The notes: generated by a model not told the origin, from the letters alone. A stretch of DNA of 8,929 nt from an uncultured Porphyromonas sp. (GCA_945875135.1 CAMCJO010000069.1:1-8929); one strand, 5' to 3'; counted from the stretch's first letter, positions 1-8,464 are shown. Numbers and translations are program-made.

Positions 1-7
1 ATTTTCG

Positions 8-15
8 TACCTTTG
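8..15 (+). promoter_or_regulatory. Candidate Bacteroidetes -7 promoter box for the tamB-tamL operon
   Basis: The bases TACCTTTG match the Bacteroidetes primary sigma factor -7 consensus TAnnTTTG perfectly. The box lies about 93 bases before the tamB start codon, which would put transcription start near base 22 and give a leader of about 85 bases. The matching -33 element (TTTG) would fall left of the window, so it cannot be checked. An identical box sits in front of the convergent lipoprotein gene on the other strand. Confidence 0.6.
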
Positions 16-44
16 TGTGCGTCTAGCCGTTTCGTCCTAGGGAG

Positions 45-80
45 GCTCCGATCGGAGCAGGCACCGAGGGCACTTTCGGC
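45..80 (+). other. Structured part of the tamB leader: 14-base perfect palindrome plus a small hairpin
   Basis: Bases 45-58 (GCTCCGATCGGAGC) are a perfect palindrome. In RNA they could fold as a 5-base-pair stem with a GATC loop, or in DNA they could bind a dimeric regulator. A second, weaker stem follows: CCGA near base 64 pairs with TCGG near base 76. Both lie between the candidate promoter and the tamB start. No known riboswitch or leader class is recognised. A control role is inference only. Confidence 0.35.
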
Positions 81-107
81 TCACTCAGATGGCATCACAC
101 TTAACTC

Positions 108-3100
108 ATGAACTCCGTACGAAGACGTCGTAAACTCTTTTGGATTCTACTCCTCGTCCCGCTGACAGTCCTTCTACTGCTGGTGGGGTCGATCTACATA
201 CCCAGTGTACAGCGCTGGGCAGTAGGACGTCTCGTCCACACCCTCGAGGAGCAGACGGGCTGGAAGATTACGGTCGAGGAGATGAGCATCAGCTTCCCCC
301 TACGGGTAAGCGTGGACAAGCTACTCGCCACAGAGGGGGGTGACACGATCATCTGGGTTGACCAGCTACGCACCAGTCTGCCGCTGATGCCGCTCTTTAA
401 CAAGCGTATAGAGGCGCCCCGCCTGAAGCTACAAGATGCCGTCGTGGCGATGCCTCTAGATAGTCTCAATCGTAGCCGTATCGATGCGCGCCTAGGGAGT
501 ATGGAGGCGGGACATGTGCAGGTAGACCTGAGCTCGATGGATATTGACATCGCAGCGGTCTCACTGGCTGACGGGTTCTTTGCTTACACCCAGACAGACA
601 CGACAGAGAGTAGCGAGCCGGGGCCTCCGATGAGTATCAATGTCAATCGTGTGGATCTCACGCGCTTTGCCAGCTACATACACCTCTACCCTTCTGGAGT
701 ACACACCGATGCTCTGATCGATCGTGGGGGTATTGACAAGGTGATGGTAGAGATTCCAGACTTTAACCTCCTCATAGATCATATCGACTTAGACCTTGCC
801 AAGGCAACCTATGCGATAGATACAGCTACGGTCCGGCTCCCCTACGTGGACTACAACCACATGGGTTATCGTGATGCGCATGTAGATATGGATGGACTCG
901 CCATCAATAGCCAGGGATTGGTACAGATGGACATTAACCAGCTGAGTCTACAAGAGCAGAGCGGAGCGCAGATGGAGCAGTTTAGGGGTTACTTTAAGCT
1001 AGAGGACCAGGTGATCAGCATGCGCAACTTCTCGCTCGCTACGCCCACCAGTCAGCTGACGGGCGATCTGATCCTACCTCTAGATCTCTTCTCTGGGGAT
1101 AAAGAGGCGGTTGTCACGGCCGAGCTCAAGGGTACCTTAGCACCGCAAGATCTGTACTACTACACGCGCATTAGTCTAGACAGTATGCTCTATAGCCCGG
1201 GTGGTCACAGGCAGCTGGCCGACGTGCCGCTGTCGGTCGACGTGCGCTCGCGAGGCTCGCTGAGTGACTTGGAGATATACAATCTGGAGCTGCAGCAAGA
1301 GGGCTTCATCGCACTCTCTGCCAGTGGCAAGGCGACAAACATCCTTGATGAGACAAAGCGCACAGCCTCTCTGCAAGGCAATATACAGACAGAGCCTGCG
1401 GCTAAGCTACTGCTAGCCCTCGCTGGCATCGACGAAAAGTCTGGCTCTGTGACGCTGCCAAACAAGATGGATCTCGATCTGGACGGCACACTACACGGAG
1501 ATCAAATCACCGCTGATCTGCATCTAGGCACGCCTAGAGGGTCGCTATCTCTCAACGGACTATACTCCCTGAATCGACAGCGCTACAAGCTCGACGGCCG
1601 GCTAGATGGCCTTGATGTCGCTCAGTTTATGCCACGCGACTCGATCGGTGTGATCTCGGGAACGATCCAGGCAGACGGCACTGGCTTGTCCCTGAAGACA
1701 AAAAACAAGCATGGACTCGTCGCTGTAGACCTCAATGAGGTCAACTACAAGAACTATACGCTCCACAACCTCGCTCTCGATGGCTCTCTGCGTGGAGACT
1801 CCGTGGCGGTCTCTCTGCAGGCTAACGACCCCTCGGCACAGCTCGCGGGGAACCTTGCGGGGACGCTTATCACCGCTGGTAAGCGACCCTCCTTCGGTGG
1901 TAAGATAGACCTAGATGTCTCGCACCTAGACCTGCAGTCTATGGGGCTGAGCGATAGCATCATGGAGGGGCGCATGAGGCTCACGGCAGACCTCTACAGC
2001 GACTTTGCAGAGACCCACATGATCGATGGCCAGCTCTCGGGGCTACACCTTGCCATCGGCTCACAGCGCATAGACAACGAGCAGATCGACCTACGCCTGG
2101 CCAGTGACACGACACAAGTCTTAGCACAGCTAGCGGGTAGCGACATAGACCTAAGTGTGACGACGCAGGAGGGGCTGAACCACCTCTTGACCTCCATATC
2201 GGGCATCTCTAAGTGGGCGGGGGAATATCATTTTGACAAGCCTCGACTGACCGCTTACAGTGACCTAATTGGCGTCCTACCCGATGCACACATAGCACTA
2301 CACATGGGACCCAAGCATCCGCTACGCTCGTTGCTAGAGCGGTACAATGTCTCTGTAGAGTCTCTCGATGCGGATCTGCTGACCAGTCCTAAGCTAGGGA
2401 TCAATGGGCGCATCGACCTGCATCAGCTCCAGTACGACACGATACAGTGTGACAACGCGCTCCTCCAGCTGACGACGCTCTCCCCAAGTCGCCCCATACT
2501 CCTAGACCATCTGACCCATGTGAGCCAGCAGTTACCCTCTGAGGCTATGCGACCGCTGCTCCTGTCAGACCTCTCCGATCAGTTTAGCTCTGACAAGATG
2601 GCTCAGCGCTATGTGCATCCGTTGCTACAGATAGATTTAAGCCTCGAAGGGGAGCGACAAGACAAGCGCCCGCCCTACAAGATCATCGGATCGGCTCAGA
2701 CAGACCTCGTCGCTGTCAATCTAGACTTTGACTGGCTACGAGACCATGAGCTATTCTACAGCTTGGGAGCTAGTGGCTATTACAATGCACAGGGCTTTGG
2801 TGTGAGCCTCTCTGACAAGGATATCTACCTCGCTGGCGAGCGACTTCGTGCGAATGAAGACAATGCGCTCTTCTACTTCCATGAGAACAATCAGATCTTT
2901 GCCAACCTCGAGCTGACGAATCCTCAAGGTGCCAAGCTCTCTCTGCACAGTGATCTAGATGAGCCAAACAATGTACAGAGCTTGCTCTGCAACGTACAGC
3001 GACTAGAGCTGGGCGACCTGGCGCGCATCCTGCGCCTCCCGGATATGAGTGGACGCACCTTTATGGATCTGCGCATAGAGCGTGTGGACAACGTCTACCG

Positions 3101-4988
3101 TGCTACGGGCGACCTCTCGGTCAATGACATGACTTACATGGATGGCGATCTGGGCAACGTGAGTGTCGCCTTCTTCTACGAGCCTCGTGACAACGCTTCG
3201 CAGTATGTCACCGCTCAGGTGAGTAGCAATGGTAATCTAGCACTAACCGTCGATGGTATCTACCATAGCCGTAAGGGTGAAGAGGCTCTCGATATGAAGG
3301 CTGCTTTCGAATCCTTCCCGCTACGTCTGGCGAACCCCTTCATGGGTGGCAATCTCATCAGTCTCTCTGGTGCGCTGGACGGTTCGATTGATGTGACGGG
3401 TACGCCTAAGAGTCCTATTCTCAACGGAGTACCACACATTACCGACGGCTTGGTGGCACTCTCTCTGACGGGCAATCAGTACACCCTAGATAGCCGTCCG
3501 CTGAATATCGAGCAGAGCCGACTAAATCTCAAAGACTACAAGCTAACGCTACAAGGCAAGGAGACCTCGCTCTACCTGGATGGTTGGCTAAATCTCTTCG
3601 GTCCTGAGGCGCTCAAGAGCGACCTACGTCTCTACGCCGACCATGCACAGGTGATCGACAGCAAGTACCACAACAAGCAGTCGATCTATGGCCGAGCTAT
3701 CCTCTCTGCCGACCTACGCTTGCAGGGCTACCTGACAGCACCTCAGCTACTGGGCTCTGTCACGCTACATGGAGGTACCAATGCGACCTACGTCATGTCG
3801 CAGGCAGCTATCAAGGCGCAAGACAATATGTCGGGCGTTGTAGAGTTTGTCAACGTATCTGACACCACGAGCGTCAAGGAGCCTGAGGAGATGCGCACGC
3901 GCTCTCTCGGTCGTATGGATCTATCTGTGGCGCTGCACATCGAGCCAGCAGTACAGATCGGTGTGGACCTCTCCTCACGAGGACAAGACTACGTACGCAT
4001 CCAGGGCGGTGGAGACCTCCGTCTGAAGTATCCACCACTCGGCACGATGAGCCTCGTAGGGCGGTACGACTTTAGCGGTGGCGAGGTGCAGTATGAGTTC
4101 CCCGTGGTAGGGCGACGACACTTCGACATTGAGCCCGAGAGCTACCTCGTCTGGAGTGGTGAGCCTCTCGATCCTTACCTACACTTCATCGCTTCGCAAA
4201 AGCTACGTGCCGACGTGACCAGAGGCGAGACTACTAATAAGGTAGACTTTAAGGTATCTATCAAGGCAGATGAGAACTTAAAGGATATGTCACTCGCCTT
4301 CGACCTGGCAGCACCCGAAGACCTAGAGACGCAGACGCAACTCTCCTCCATGAGCGAAGAGGAGCGTGGCAAGCAGGCGGTAGCTATGCTCTTATCAGGT
4401 ACCTACCTCGCCTCCGATATGGGGCAGATGTCGATGGAGAAAGTACTGAGCAACGTCGCCATGAGTGAGCTCAACAGCCTAACGGGCAAGCTCCTCCAGG
4501 GTACGAGTCTATCTCTCGGTATGGAGCTAGGCGGGTACAATCAGTCGCAGCTACAGCAGACCAACTATACCTACAGCTTCAGCCGTCGCTTCCTCAATGA
4601 CCGCATACGCTTCGTCATCGGAGGGCGCGTAGCTTCGGGCAATCTGCCGACCAACTACGAGCAGACCTTCATCGACAACGTAACCTTTGAGTATCGTCTT
4701 GACGAGGCGGGCAGGCAGTATGTGACGCTCTTCCACAGACGTAACAACGACAACATGCTCGAGGGCGTTGTGACCGAGACGGGCGCTGGTTATCTGGTCA
4801 AGCTCAAGGCGCGTCGCTTCGTCGATCTCTTCGATCCGCGCAACTATATGTGGTGGCAAAAGAAGAAGTACGAGAAGCCCGCTGACCCTAAGAAGCTTCT
4901 GGACAGCATCGCCACGGATAGCTTGTCACACGCTGCGCCCATCGCTCCGGACACCATAACCTCAACCTCTCAGACTCCACAGCTATGA
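108..4988 (+). CDS. tamB: TamB-family translocation/assembly module protein (AsmA-like, TamB C-terminal domain)
   Basis: This is the inner-membrane-anchored, periplasm-spanning half of the translocation and assembly module, which works with an Omp85 partner in outer-membrane protein assembly and probably lipid transport. The 1626-residue product starts with an Arg-rich stretch (RRRRK, residues 5-9) and one hydrophobic anchor at about 10-31. The following VQRWAVGRLVHTLEEQTGW region is AsmA/TamB-like. A very long beta-rich middle has no catalytic motifs, as expected for a lipid-groove protein. The C-terminal TamB domain (DUF490 type) covers roughly 1200-1560, with the RYDFSGGEVQYEF segment near 1318 and a GEPLDPYLHF segment near 1351. 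A positively charged stretch (QKKKYEKP, near 1582) leads into a Ser/Thr/Pro-rich tail. It is longer than E. coli TamB (about 1260 residues) but normal for Bacteroidetes homologues. The start is the first in-frame ATG giving a short charged N-region before the anchor. There is no Shine-Dalgarno sequence. Its stop overlaps the tamL start. Family assignment is strong; the exact cargo is unknown. Confidence 0.93.
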   Translation: MNSVRRRRKLFWILLLVPLTVLLLLVGSIYIPSVQRWAVGRLVHTLEEQTGWKITVEEMSISFPLRVSVDKLLATEGGDTIIWVDQLRTSLPLMPLFNKRIEAPRLKLQDAVVAMPLDSLNRSRIDARLGSMEAGHVQVDLSSMDIDIAAVSLADGFFAYTQTDTTESSEPGPPMSINVNRVDLTRFASYIHLYPSGVHTDALIDRGGIDKVMVEIPDFNLLIDHIDLDLAKATYAIDTATVRLPYVDYNHMGYRDAHVDMDGLAINSQGLVQMDINQLSLQEQSGAQMEQFRGYFKLEDQVISMRNFSLATPTSQLTGDLILPLDLFSGDKEAVVTAELKGTLAPQDLYYYTRISLDSMLYSPGGHRQLADVPLSVDVRSRGSLSDLEIYNLELQQEGFIALSASGKATNILDETKRTASLQGNIQTEPAAKLLLALAGIDEKSGSVTLPNKMDLDLDGTLHGDQITADLHLGTPRGSLSLNGLYSLNRQRYKLDGRLDGLDVAQFMPRDSIGVISGTIQADGTGLSLKTKNKHGLVAVDLNEVNYKNYTLHNLALDGSLRGDSVAVSLQANDPSAQLAGNLAGTLITAGKRPSFGGKIDLDVSHLDLQSMGLSDSIMEGRMRLTADLYSDFAETHMIDGQLSGLHLAIGSQRIDNEQIDLRLASDTTQVLAQLAGSDIDLSVTTQEGLNHLLTSISGISKWAGEYHFDKPRLTAYSDLIGVLPDAHIALHMGPKHPLRSLLERYNVSVESLDADLLTSPKLGINGRIDLHQLQYDTIQCDNALLQLTTLSPSRPILLDHLTHVSQQLPSEAMRPLLLSDLSDQFSSDKMAQRYVHPLLQIDLSLEGERQDKRPPYKIIGSAQTDLVAVNLDFDWLRDHELFYSLGASGYYNAQGFGVSLSDKDIYLAGERLRANEDNALFYFHENNQIFANLELTNPQGAKLSLHSDLDEPNNVQSLLCNVQRLELGDLARILRLPDMSGRTFMDLRIERVDNVYRATGDLSVNDMTYMDGDLGNVSVAFFYEPRDNASQYVTAQVSSNGNLALTVDGIYHSRKGEEALDMKAAFESFPLRLANPFMGGNLISLSGALDGSIDVTGTPKSPILNGVPHITDGLVALSLTGNQYTLDSRPLNIEQSRLNLKDYKLTLQGKETSLYLDGWLNLFGPEALKSDLRLYADHAQVIDSKYHNKQSIYGRAILSADLRLQGYLTAPQLLGSVTLHGGTNATYVMSQAAIKAQDNMSGVVEFVNVSDTTSVKEPEEMRTRSLGRMDLSVALHIEPAVQIGVDLSSRGQDYVRIQGGGDLRLKYPPLGTMSLVGRYDFSGGEVQYEFPVVGRRHFDIEPESYLVWSGEPLDPYLHFIASQKLRADVTRGETTNKVDFKVSIKADENLKDMSLAFDLAAPEDLETQTQLSSMSEEERGKQAVAMLLSGTYLASDMGQMSMEKVLSNVAMSELNSLTGKLLQGTSLSLGMELGGYNQSQLQQTNYTYSFSRRFLNDRIRFVIGGRVASGNLPTNYEQTFIDNVTFEYRLDEAGRQYVTLFHRRNNDNMLEGVVTETGAGYLVKLKARRFVDLFDPRNYMWWQKKKYEKPADPKKLLDSIATDSLSHAAPIAPDTITSTSQTPQL

Positions 4989-7327
4989 ACCGTAATCTCT
5001 ACAGCAGACCAACCATAGCTCATGCGCTACTCCTACTGCTCGGCACGATACTCGCTCTGAGTAGTTGCTCTGTGACACAGCACATCCCTGAGGGGGAGCT
5101 ACTATATATAGGTATCGGCAAGACACGCATACAGGGAGACGACGGCAGTGACGCTGCAGATCGCGCTATCTCTAATATGGAGAAAGTGCTCAACGTACCA
5201 CCCAACGACGCCTTCTTCGGCAGTGCTCGCTCCCGCTTTCGCATACCCATCGGGCTTTGGTTTTACAATGGTTTTGTCAACGACAGCACCTGGGTGGGCA
5301 AGCGCCTTTATAAGCTCTTTGCTGAGGAGCCTAAGCTCATCAGTGACGTACGCCCCGATGTGCGTGCCAAGCAGTCGCAGTTTATCCTACACGAGCACGG
5401 CTACTTTAATGCAGTCGTGACCGACAGTATAGCACGCTCCTCTAGCGACTCGCTACAGGCACGTGTCTACTACAAGGCTGATCTCGGAGCGCCCTACCTC
5501 TACGACAGCATTAGCTATATGGAGCCGTGGCTCCTAGGCAGTGGGGAGATACTAAGTCATGCTGAGCTGTCTAGGATACACAAGGGGGATCAATTCAACT
5601 TCTCGCAGATCCTCCAAGACCGCAACATGCTGGTCACAAACCTGAGAGACCGTGGCTACTACTTCTACGCTCCCGATCTACTCGTCTATCAGGTAGACAC
5701 CCTACTCACCCCAGGCAAAGTCTATATGCAGGTACGGGAGCAGAGTGGCTACCCCAACTACACCTTCGAGCCATGGCGCATAGGCTCCGTACACGTCCTA
5801 CTCACAGAGGATGATCGGCTCGCACTGACGGACACGATGCAGTTTAAGGGGATCACACTGCACTACCGAGAGCATCCGAGGGTGCGTCCTGCGGTCTTTG
5901 CCAATAGAGTACAGCTACGCTCGGGCGAACTCTACTCGCAGTCTCTCGAGCAGTCTACCCGTCAGTCTCTGCTGGGACTAGGAGCCTTCTCCTACGTCGA
6001 CATGCAGTTTGTCGCTAGTGATACGCTGCACAACCTCCTCGACCTCTACATCACCGCTGAGCTAGACAAACCGTGGGACTCCTCGCTCTCTGCAGTCTTC
6101 ACGACCAAGTCCAACAACTTCATCGGTCCAGGACTCAACCTATCACTCGGCCGTCGCAACCTCTTCGGGGGGGGCGAGCGTCTCTCGCTCGATCTCTACG
6201 GCTCCTACGAGTGGCAGACCAATCGTACACGTAGCAATCAGGACGTATCCATATCCGACATCAACAGCTACGAGGTGGGCTCTAACCTCAACCTCCAGGC
6301 ACCACGCATCTTGCTGCCGTGGCTCTACGATCTGCACCTTACGCACGACGTGCAGACCACCTATACCCTATCCGCCTCTATGCTCAATCGTGCGCGCTAC
6401 TTCCAGATCACCTCTCTAGGACTGTCCGCTAGCTATAGCGTACGCAATGAGCAGCATCAGCACATGATCACCCCTCTGCGGATACATTACAACCGACTCT
6501 CTCGCCAGTCCGAAATCTTCCAGAAGGTCATCACCGACAATCCTATCTTGGGTCTGAGCTTGCGGAGCCAACTGATCCCGCAGATGAGCTACCAGTACAC
6601 CTTTGACAATATCTTCACAGGCCTAGGCAGTCATCACCTGCACATCGATCTGGGCATCTCTCAGGCTGGCAATATCCTCAACGGGATCTACTCGCTGACA
6701 GGTCGCAACTACCATGAGACTAAAAAGATCCTCGGCGTCCCCTTCGCACAGTTTGTCAAGGGTACCGCAGAGTTGCGCTACACCTACGGCATCGACCGCA
6801 ACCAGAGCCTAGCCCTGAGAGCTGGCGTGGGTGCCATCTACAGCTTTGGTAATATGACGGTGGCTCCGTATAGTGAGCAGTTTTATGTAGGCGGGGCAAA
6901 CAGCATCCGCGCCTTCACCGTACGTAGCATAGGTCCAGGACGCTTTGTGCCACGCAATAGTCGCTACGCCTTTATGGATCAGACGGGAGAGTTCAAGCTC
7001 GAGCTAAACGCTGAGTACCGCTTCCGTCTTGTGGGCGATCTGCATGGCGCATTCTTCCTCGACTCGGGCAATGTGTGGTTGCTTCGTCCTGACGAAAACC
7101 GTCCAGGCGGATCACTCCAAGAGATCACCGATGCTAAGGACTTCTTCAATCAGCTCGCCCTTGGCTCTGGCGTAGGACTACGCTACGACCTCAACTTCCT
7201 AGTCATCCGCTTTGATGTCGGTGTGGGGCTACACCTCCCCTTCGAGACCTCGCGTCAGGGTTACTACAACCTCCCCAAGTTTGCCAATTCCCTCGGCTAC
7301 CACTTTGCAGTAGGCTACCCCTTCTAG
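4985..7327 (+). CDS. tamL: TamL: outer-membrane lipoprotein of the Omp85/TamA-BamA family
   Basis: This is the outer-membrane partner of TamB, a 16-strand Omp85 barrel thought to insert or export envelope components. The 780-residue product has a lipoprotein signal peptide with lipobox LSSC and acylated Cys28. This distinguishes Bacteroidetes TamL from the non-lipidated TamA of Proteobacteria. Residues about 32-355 are periplasmic and should hold the POTRA domains. The barrel begins near 363 with the GPGLNLSLGRRNLFGGGERL segment. The Omp85 loop-6 motif is at 636-652 (GGANSIRAF then SIGPG), reading RAF where the classical motif is RGF/RGY; as I recall, RAF is usual in Bacteroidetes homologues. 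The protein ends in Phe (GYPF), the normal outer-membrane beta-signal. ATG 4985 overlaps the tamB TGA as ATGA, so translation is probably coupled. A run of eight G at 6167-6174 encodes Gly395-397. A BamA paralogue is the main alternative; the lipobox and the tamB neighbour favour TamL. Confidence 0.92.
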   Translation: MNRNLYSRPTIAHALLLLLGTILALSSCSVTQHIPEGELLYIGIGKTRIQGDDGSDAADRAISNMEKVLNVPPNDAFFGSARSRFRIPIGLWFYNGFVNDSTWVGKRLYKLFAEEPKLISDVRPDVRAKQSQFILHEHGYFNAVVTDSIARSSSDSLQARVYYKADLGAPYLYDSISYMEPWLLGSGEILSHAELSRIHKGDQFNFSQILQDRNMLVTNLRDRGYYFYAPDLLVYQVDTLLTPGKVYMQVREQSGYPNYTFEPWRIGSVHVLLTEDDRLALTDTMQFKGITLHYREHPRVRPAVFANRVQLRSGELYSQSLEQSTRQSLLGLGAFSYVDMQFVASDTLHNLLDLYITAELDKPWDSSLSAVFTTKSNNFIGPGLNLSLGRRNLFGGGERLSLDLYGSYEWQTNRTRSNQDVSISDINSYEVGSNLNLQAPRILLPWLYDLHLTHDVQTTYTLSASMLNRARYFQITSLGLSASYSVRNEQHQHMITPLRIHYNRLSRQSEIFQKVITDNPILGLSLRSQLIPQMSYQYTFDNIFTGLGSHHLHIDLGISQAGNILNGIYSLTGRNYHETKKILGVPFAQFVKGTAELRYTYGIDRNQSLALRAGVGAIYSFGNMTVAPYSEQFYVGGANSIRAFTVRSIGPGRFVPRNSRYAFMDQTGEFKLELNAEYRFRLVGDLHGAFFLDSGNVWLLRPDENRPGGSLQEITDAKDFFNQLALGSGVGLRYDLNFLVIRFDVGVGLHLPFETSRQGYYNLPKFANSLGYHFAVGYPF
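6167..6174 (+). repeat. Eight-G homopolymer inside tamL (possible slippage site)
   Basis: Eight consecutive G encode Gly395-396 and the first two bases of the Gly397 codon, at the first strands of the TamL barrel. In the sequence shown the frame is intact. Loss of one G would shift into a frame that stops at 6417-6419. Gain of one G would stop at 6232-6234. Either would remove the barrel. The Gly-rich NLFGGGE motif is conserved in the family, so the glycines are expected, but the unbroken GGG GGG GGC codon choice is not required by the protein. Slippage is inferred, not seen. Confidence 0.5.
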
Positions 7328-7342
7328 CCGCAAGCTTCGCAA
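7328..7342. other. 15-base gap between convergent stop codons, no clear terminator
   Basis: The tamL stop (7325-7327) and the lipoprotein gene stop (7343-7345 on the minus strand) face each other across 15 bases. The gap holds an AAGCTT palindrome but no GC-rich stem with a T tract on either strand. Transcripts from both sides would therefore be expected to end inside, or run into, the opposing gene and overlap at their 3' ends. Confidence 0.6.
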
Positions 7343-8287
7343 CTAAATAGACCCCTCTTGTAGTGCCACAAAGTAGCTCTCTACCTCTTGGGGATAGGCA
7401 TCGCGGATGATGACCCGCTTATGCTCGTCAAGCAGGTACAGCACAGGCAGCACGCGTAAGTCATATAAGCTCTGATCGGTGACCATACCTGTGGCGTCTC
7501 TGCCAGTAATCGCATAAGACGGGAGGTGCGATAGGCTCTTGCGCCACGTCTCTACATCCTGGTCTACATAGACGCAGAGCCACGACACCTCACTGCCTAG
7601 CAAGGCTTGGATAGGCTCGCTGTGAGAGAGGAACTCTAAGACATCCTTACAAGCATTGCACTCGGGATCGTAAAACATCAAGAGGAGCTTCTTGCCCGGA
7701 CTGGTCTTGTAGAGCGTGCTGGTCTGCCCATTGGCGAGCGTGTACTCAAAGTCTTCCGCCACCGCTCCCACTTGATTCTTTTGGTAGAGACTTCGTCGGT
7801 CCTCTAGTTTTAACTGCTGGGCATAGTCCAGGATGCCCAGCTTGTCTGCCTCTTCGTAGGTCTCGATAAAGTAGGCCTGGTTAAAGAGTGGCGACTCAGG
7901 CGAGTCAAAATAGCGACCCGCTATGCTGAGGATGACCGAGTCCATCGCTGGGGTCGCCAGTTCGAAGAGCTTGCTCATAGAGGCTCTTCGAGCGCGCTCG
8001 CTGGCAAGCACCCCAAAGCCAAAGTAATTGACTAGAAATTGCTCACGCTCACCGCTATCTCTAAAGGTGAGCGTGTCTATGCCGGCGATGCCATTCCAGA
8101 GATTATCTAGGACATAGTCGGCACGCTCGGTGGCATTCGCTAGGGAGCGAGGAGGCATAGGAAAGGTCGGTGCAGCGGTAGCCATAGTGCTCTGAGTGCG
8201 GTCACCCTTCTTGCAACTGACTACGATAGTAGTGCTGAGCAGGAGTGCGATGAGGAGTATCTGTCGTATGGTTAGGTCCTTTTTCAT
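7343..8287 (-). CDS. DUF5106-type lipoprotein with C-terminal thioredoxin-like domain
   Basis: This 314-residue exported lipoprotein begins MKKDLTIRQ, followed by a hydrophobic stretch at about 10-22 and a lipobox ending VVSC, so Cys25 should be lipidated and hold it in the periplasm. Residues about 40-170 are helix-rich and resemble the DUF5106 region found ahead of thioredoxin folds in Bacteroidales lipoproteins. From about 172 to 311 there is a TlpA/thioredoxin-like domain. The strand LLLMFYDP leads into the redox motif C210-N-A-C213 and the helix KDVLEFL. A likely cis-proline is P281 in the VLPVLYLLD segment, followed by KRVIIRDAY. Cys238 lies outside the active site. A thiol-disulfide or reductase role is likely from the CxxC and cis-Pro, but the substrate is unknown and electron delivery is not encoded here. 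The gene is convergent to tamL with its own promoter, so it need not belong to that pathway. No Shine-Dalgarno sequence is present; the start fits the signal peptide well. Confidence 0.85.
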   Translation of the reverse strand: MKKDLTIRQILLIALLLSTTIVVSCKKGDRTQSTMATAAPTFPMPPRSLANATERADYVLDNLWNGIAGIDTLTFRDSGEREQFLVNYFGFGVLASERARRASMSKLFELATPAMDSVILSIAGRYFDSPESPLFNQAYFIETYEEADKLGILDYAQQLKLEDRRSLYQKNQVGAVAEDFEYTLANGQTSTLYKTSPGKKLLLMFYDPECNACKDVLEFLSHSEPIQALLGSEVSWLCVYVDQDVETWRKSLSHLPSYAITGRDATGMVTDQSLYDLRVLPVLYLLDEHKRVIIRDAYPQEVESYFVALQEGSI

Positions 8288-8445
8288 TGAGTTTCGATCA
8301 ATACTTGTTCTTGCCGAGGGCGGCTGTGAGGTCTTAGCGTACGCTCCCGTCTATGGTAGCTCTAAGGCGGTAGATAACTCCAGAGTTACCTACGGGGAGA
8401 GAACCCCATTTGTACATTTCCCTCTCAAGCTCTATAAATAGATAT
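8288..8445 (-). promoter_or_regulatory. Long structured 5' leader of the thioredoxin-like lipoprotein gene
   Basis: If transcription starts just after the -7 box at 8452-8459, the leader is about 155 bases. It contains several possible stems. Bases 8370-8393 form an inverted repeat of four plus six pairs around one mismatch and a two-base loop (core TAACTC/GAGTTA). Bases 8394-8407 pair GGGG with CCCC around AGAGAA. Bases 8336-8345 are a perfect AGCGTACGCT palindrome. GCCG 8313-8316 pairs with CGGC 8321-8324. I do not recognise a known riboswitch. There is no convincing gene in this stretch. Confidence 0.4.
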
Positions 8446-8451
8446 ACGCTA

Positions 8452-8459
8452 CAAAGGTA
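8452..8459 (-). promoter_or_regulatory. Candidate Bacteroidetes -7 promoter box for the lipoprotein gene
   Basis: Read on the minus strand these bases are TACCTTTG, identical to the box before tamB and a perfect match to TAnnTTTG. It lies about 165 bases before the lipoprotein start. I could not find a good TTTG -33 element at the usual spacing. That position is instead occupied by the 7-base tandem repeat at 8465-8499, so the promoter may be weak or depend on an activator. Confidence 0.5.
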
Positions 8460-8464
8460 GTAAA

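Noticed and set aside
89..133. Alternative start or leader peptide at ATG 89
   Set aside because: This ATG is out of frame with tamB and reaches a stop at 131-133 after 14 codons. Nothing indicates that it is translated.
194..550. Minus-strand open frame of 118 codons inside tamB
   Set aside because: The predicted protein is rich in Arg and Ser, as is typical for an antisense shadow of a coding sequence, and shows no domain or signal.
4551..4859. Minus-strand open frame of 102 codons near the tamB 3' end
   Set aside because: It lies entirely opposite the conserved TamB C-terminal domain, and has no promoter box or family signature.
5148..5420. Plus-strand open frame of 90 codons in another frame of tamL
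   Set aside because: It overlaps the POTRA coding region of tamL out of frame, and its composition is that of a frame shadow.
8196..8441. Plus-strand open frame of 81 codons overlapping the lipoprotein gene start
   Set aside because: It is antisense to the signal-peptide region and its leader, has no recognisable domain or start context, and is best explained as a chance frame.
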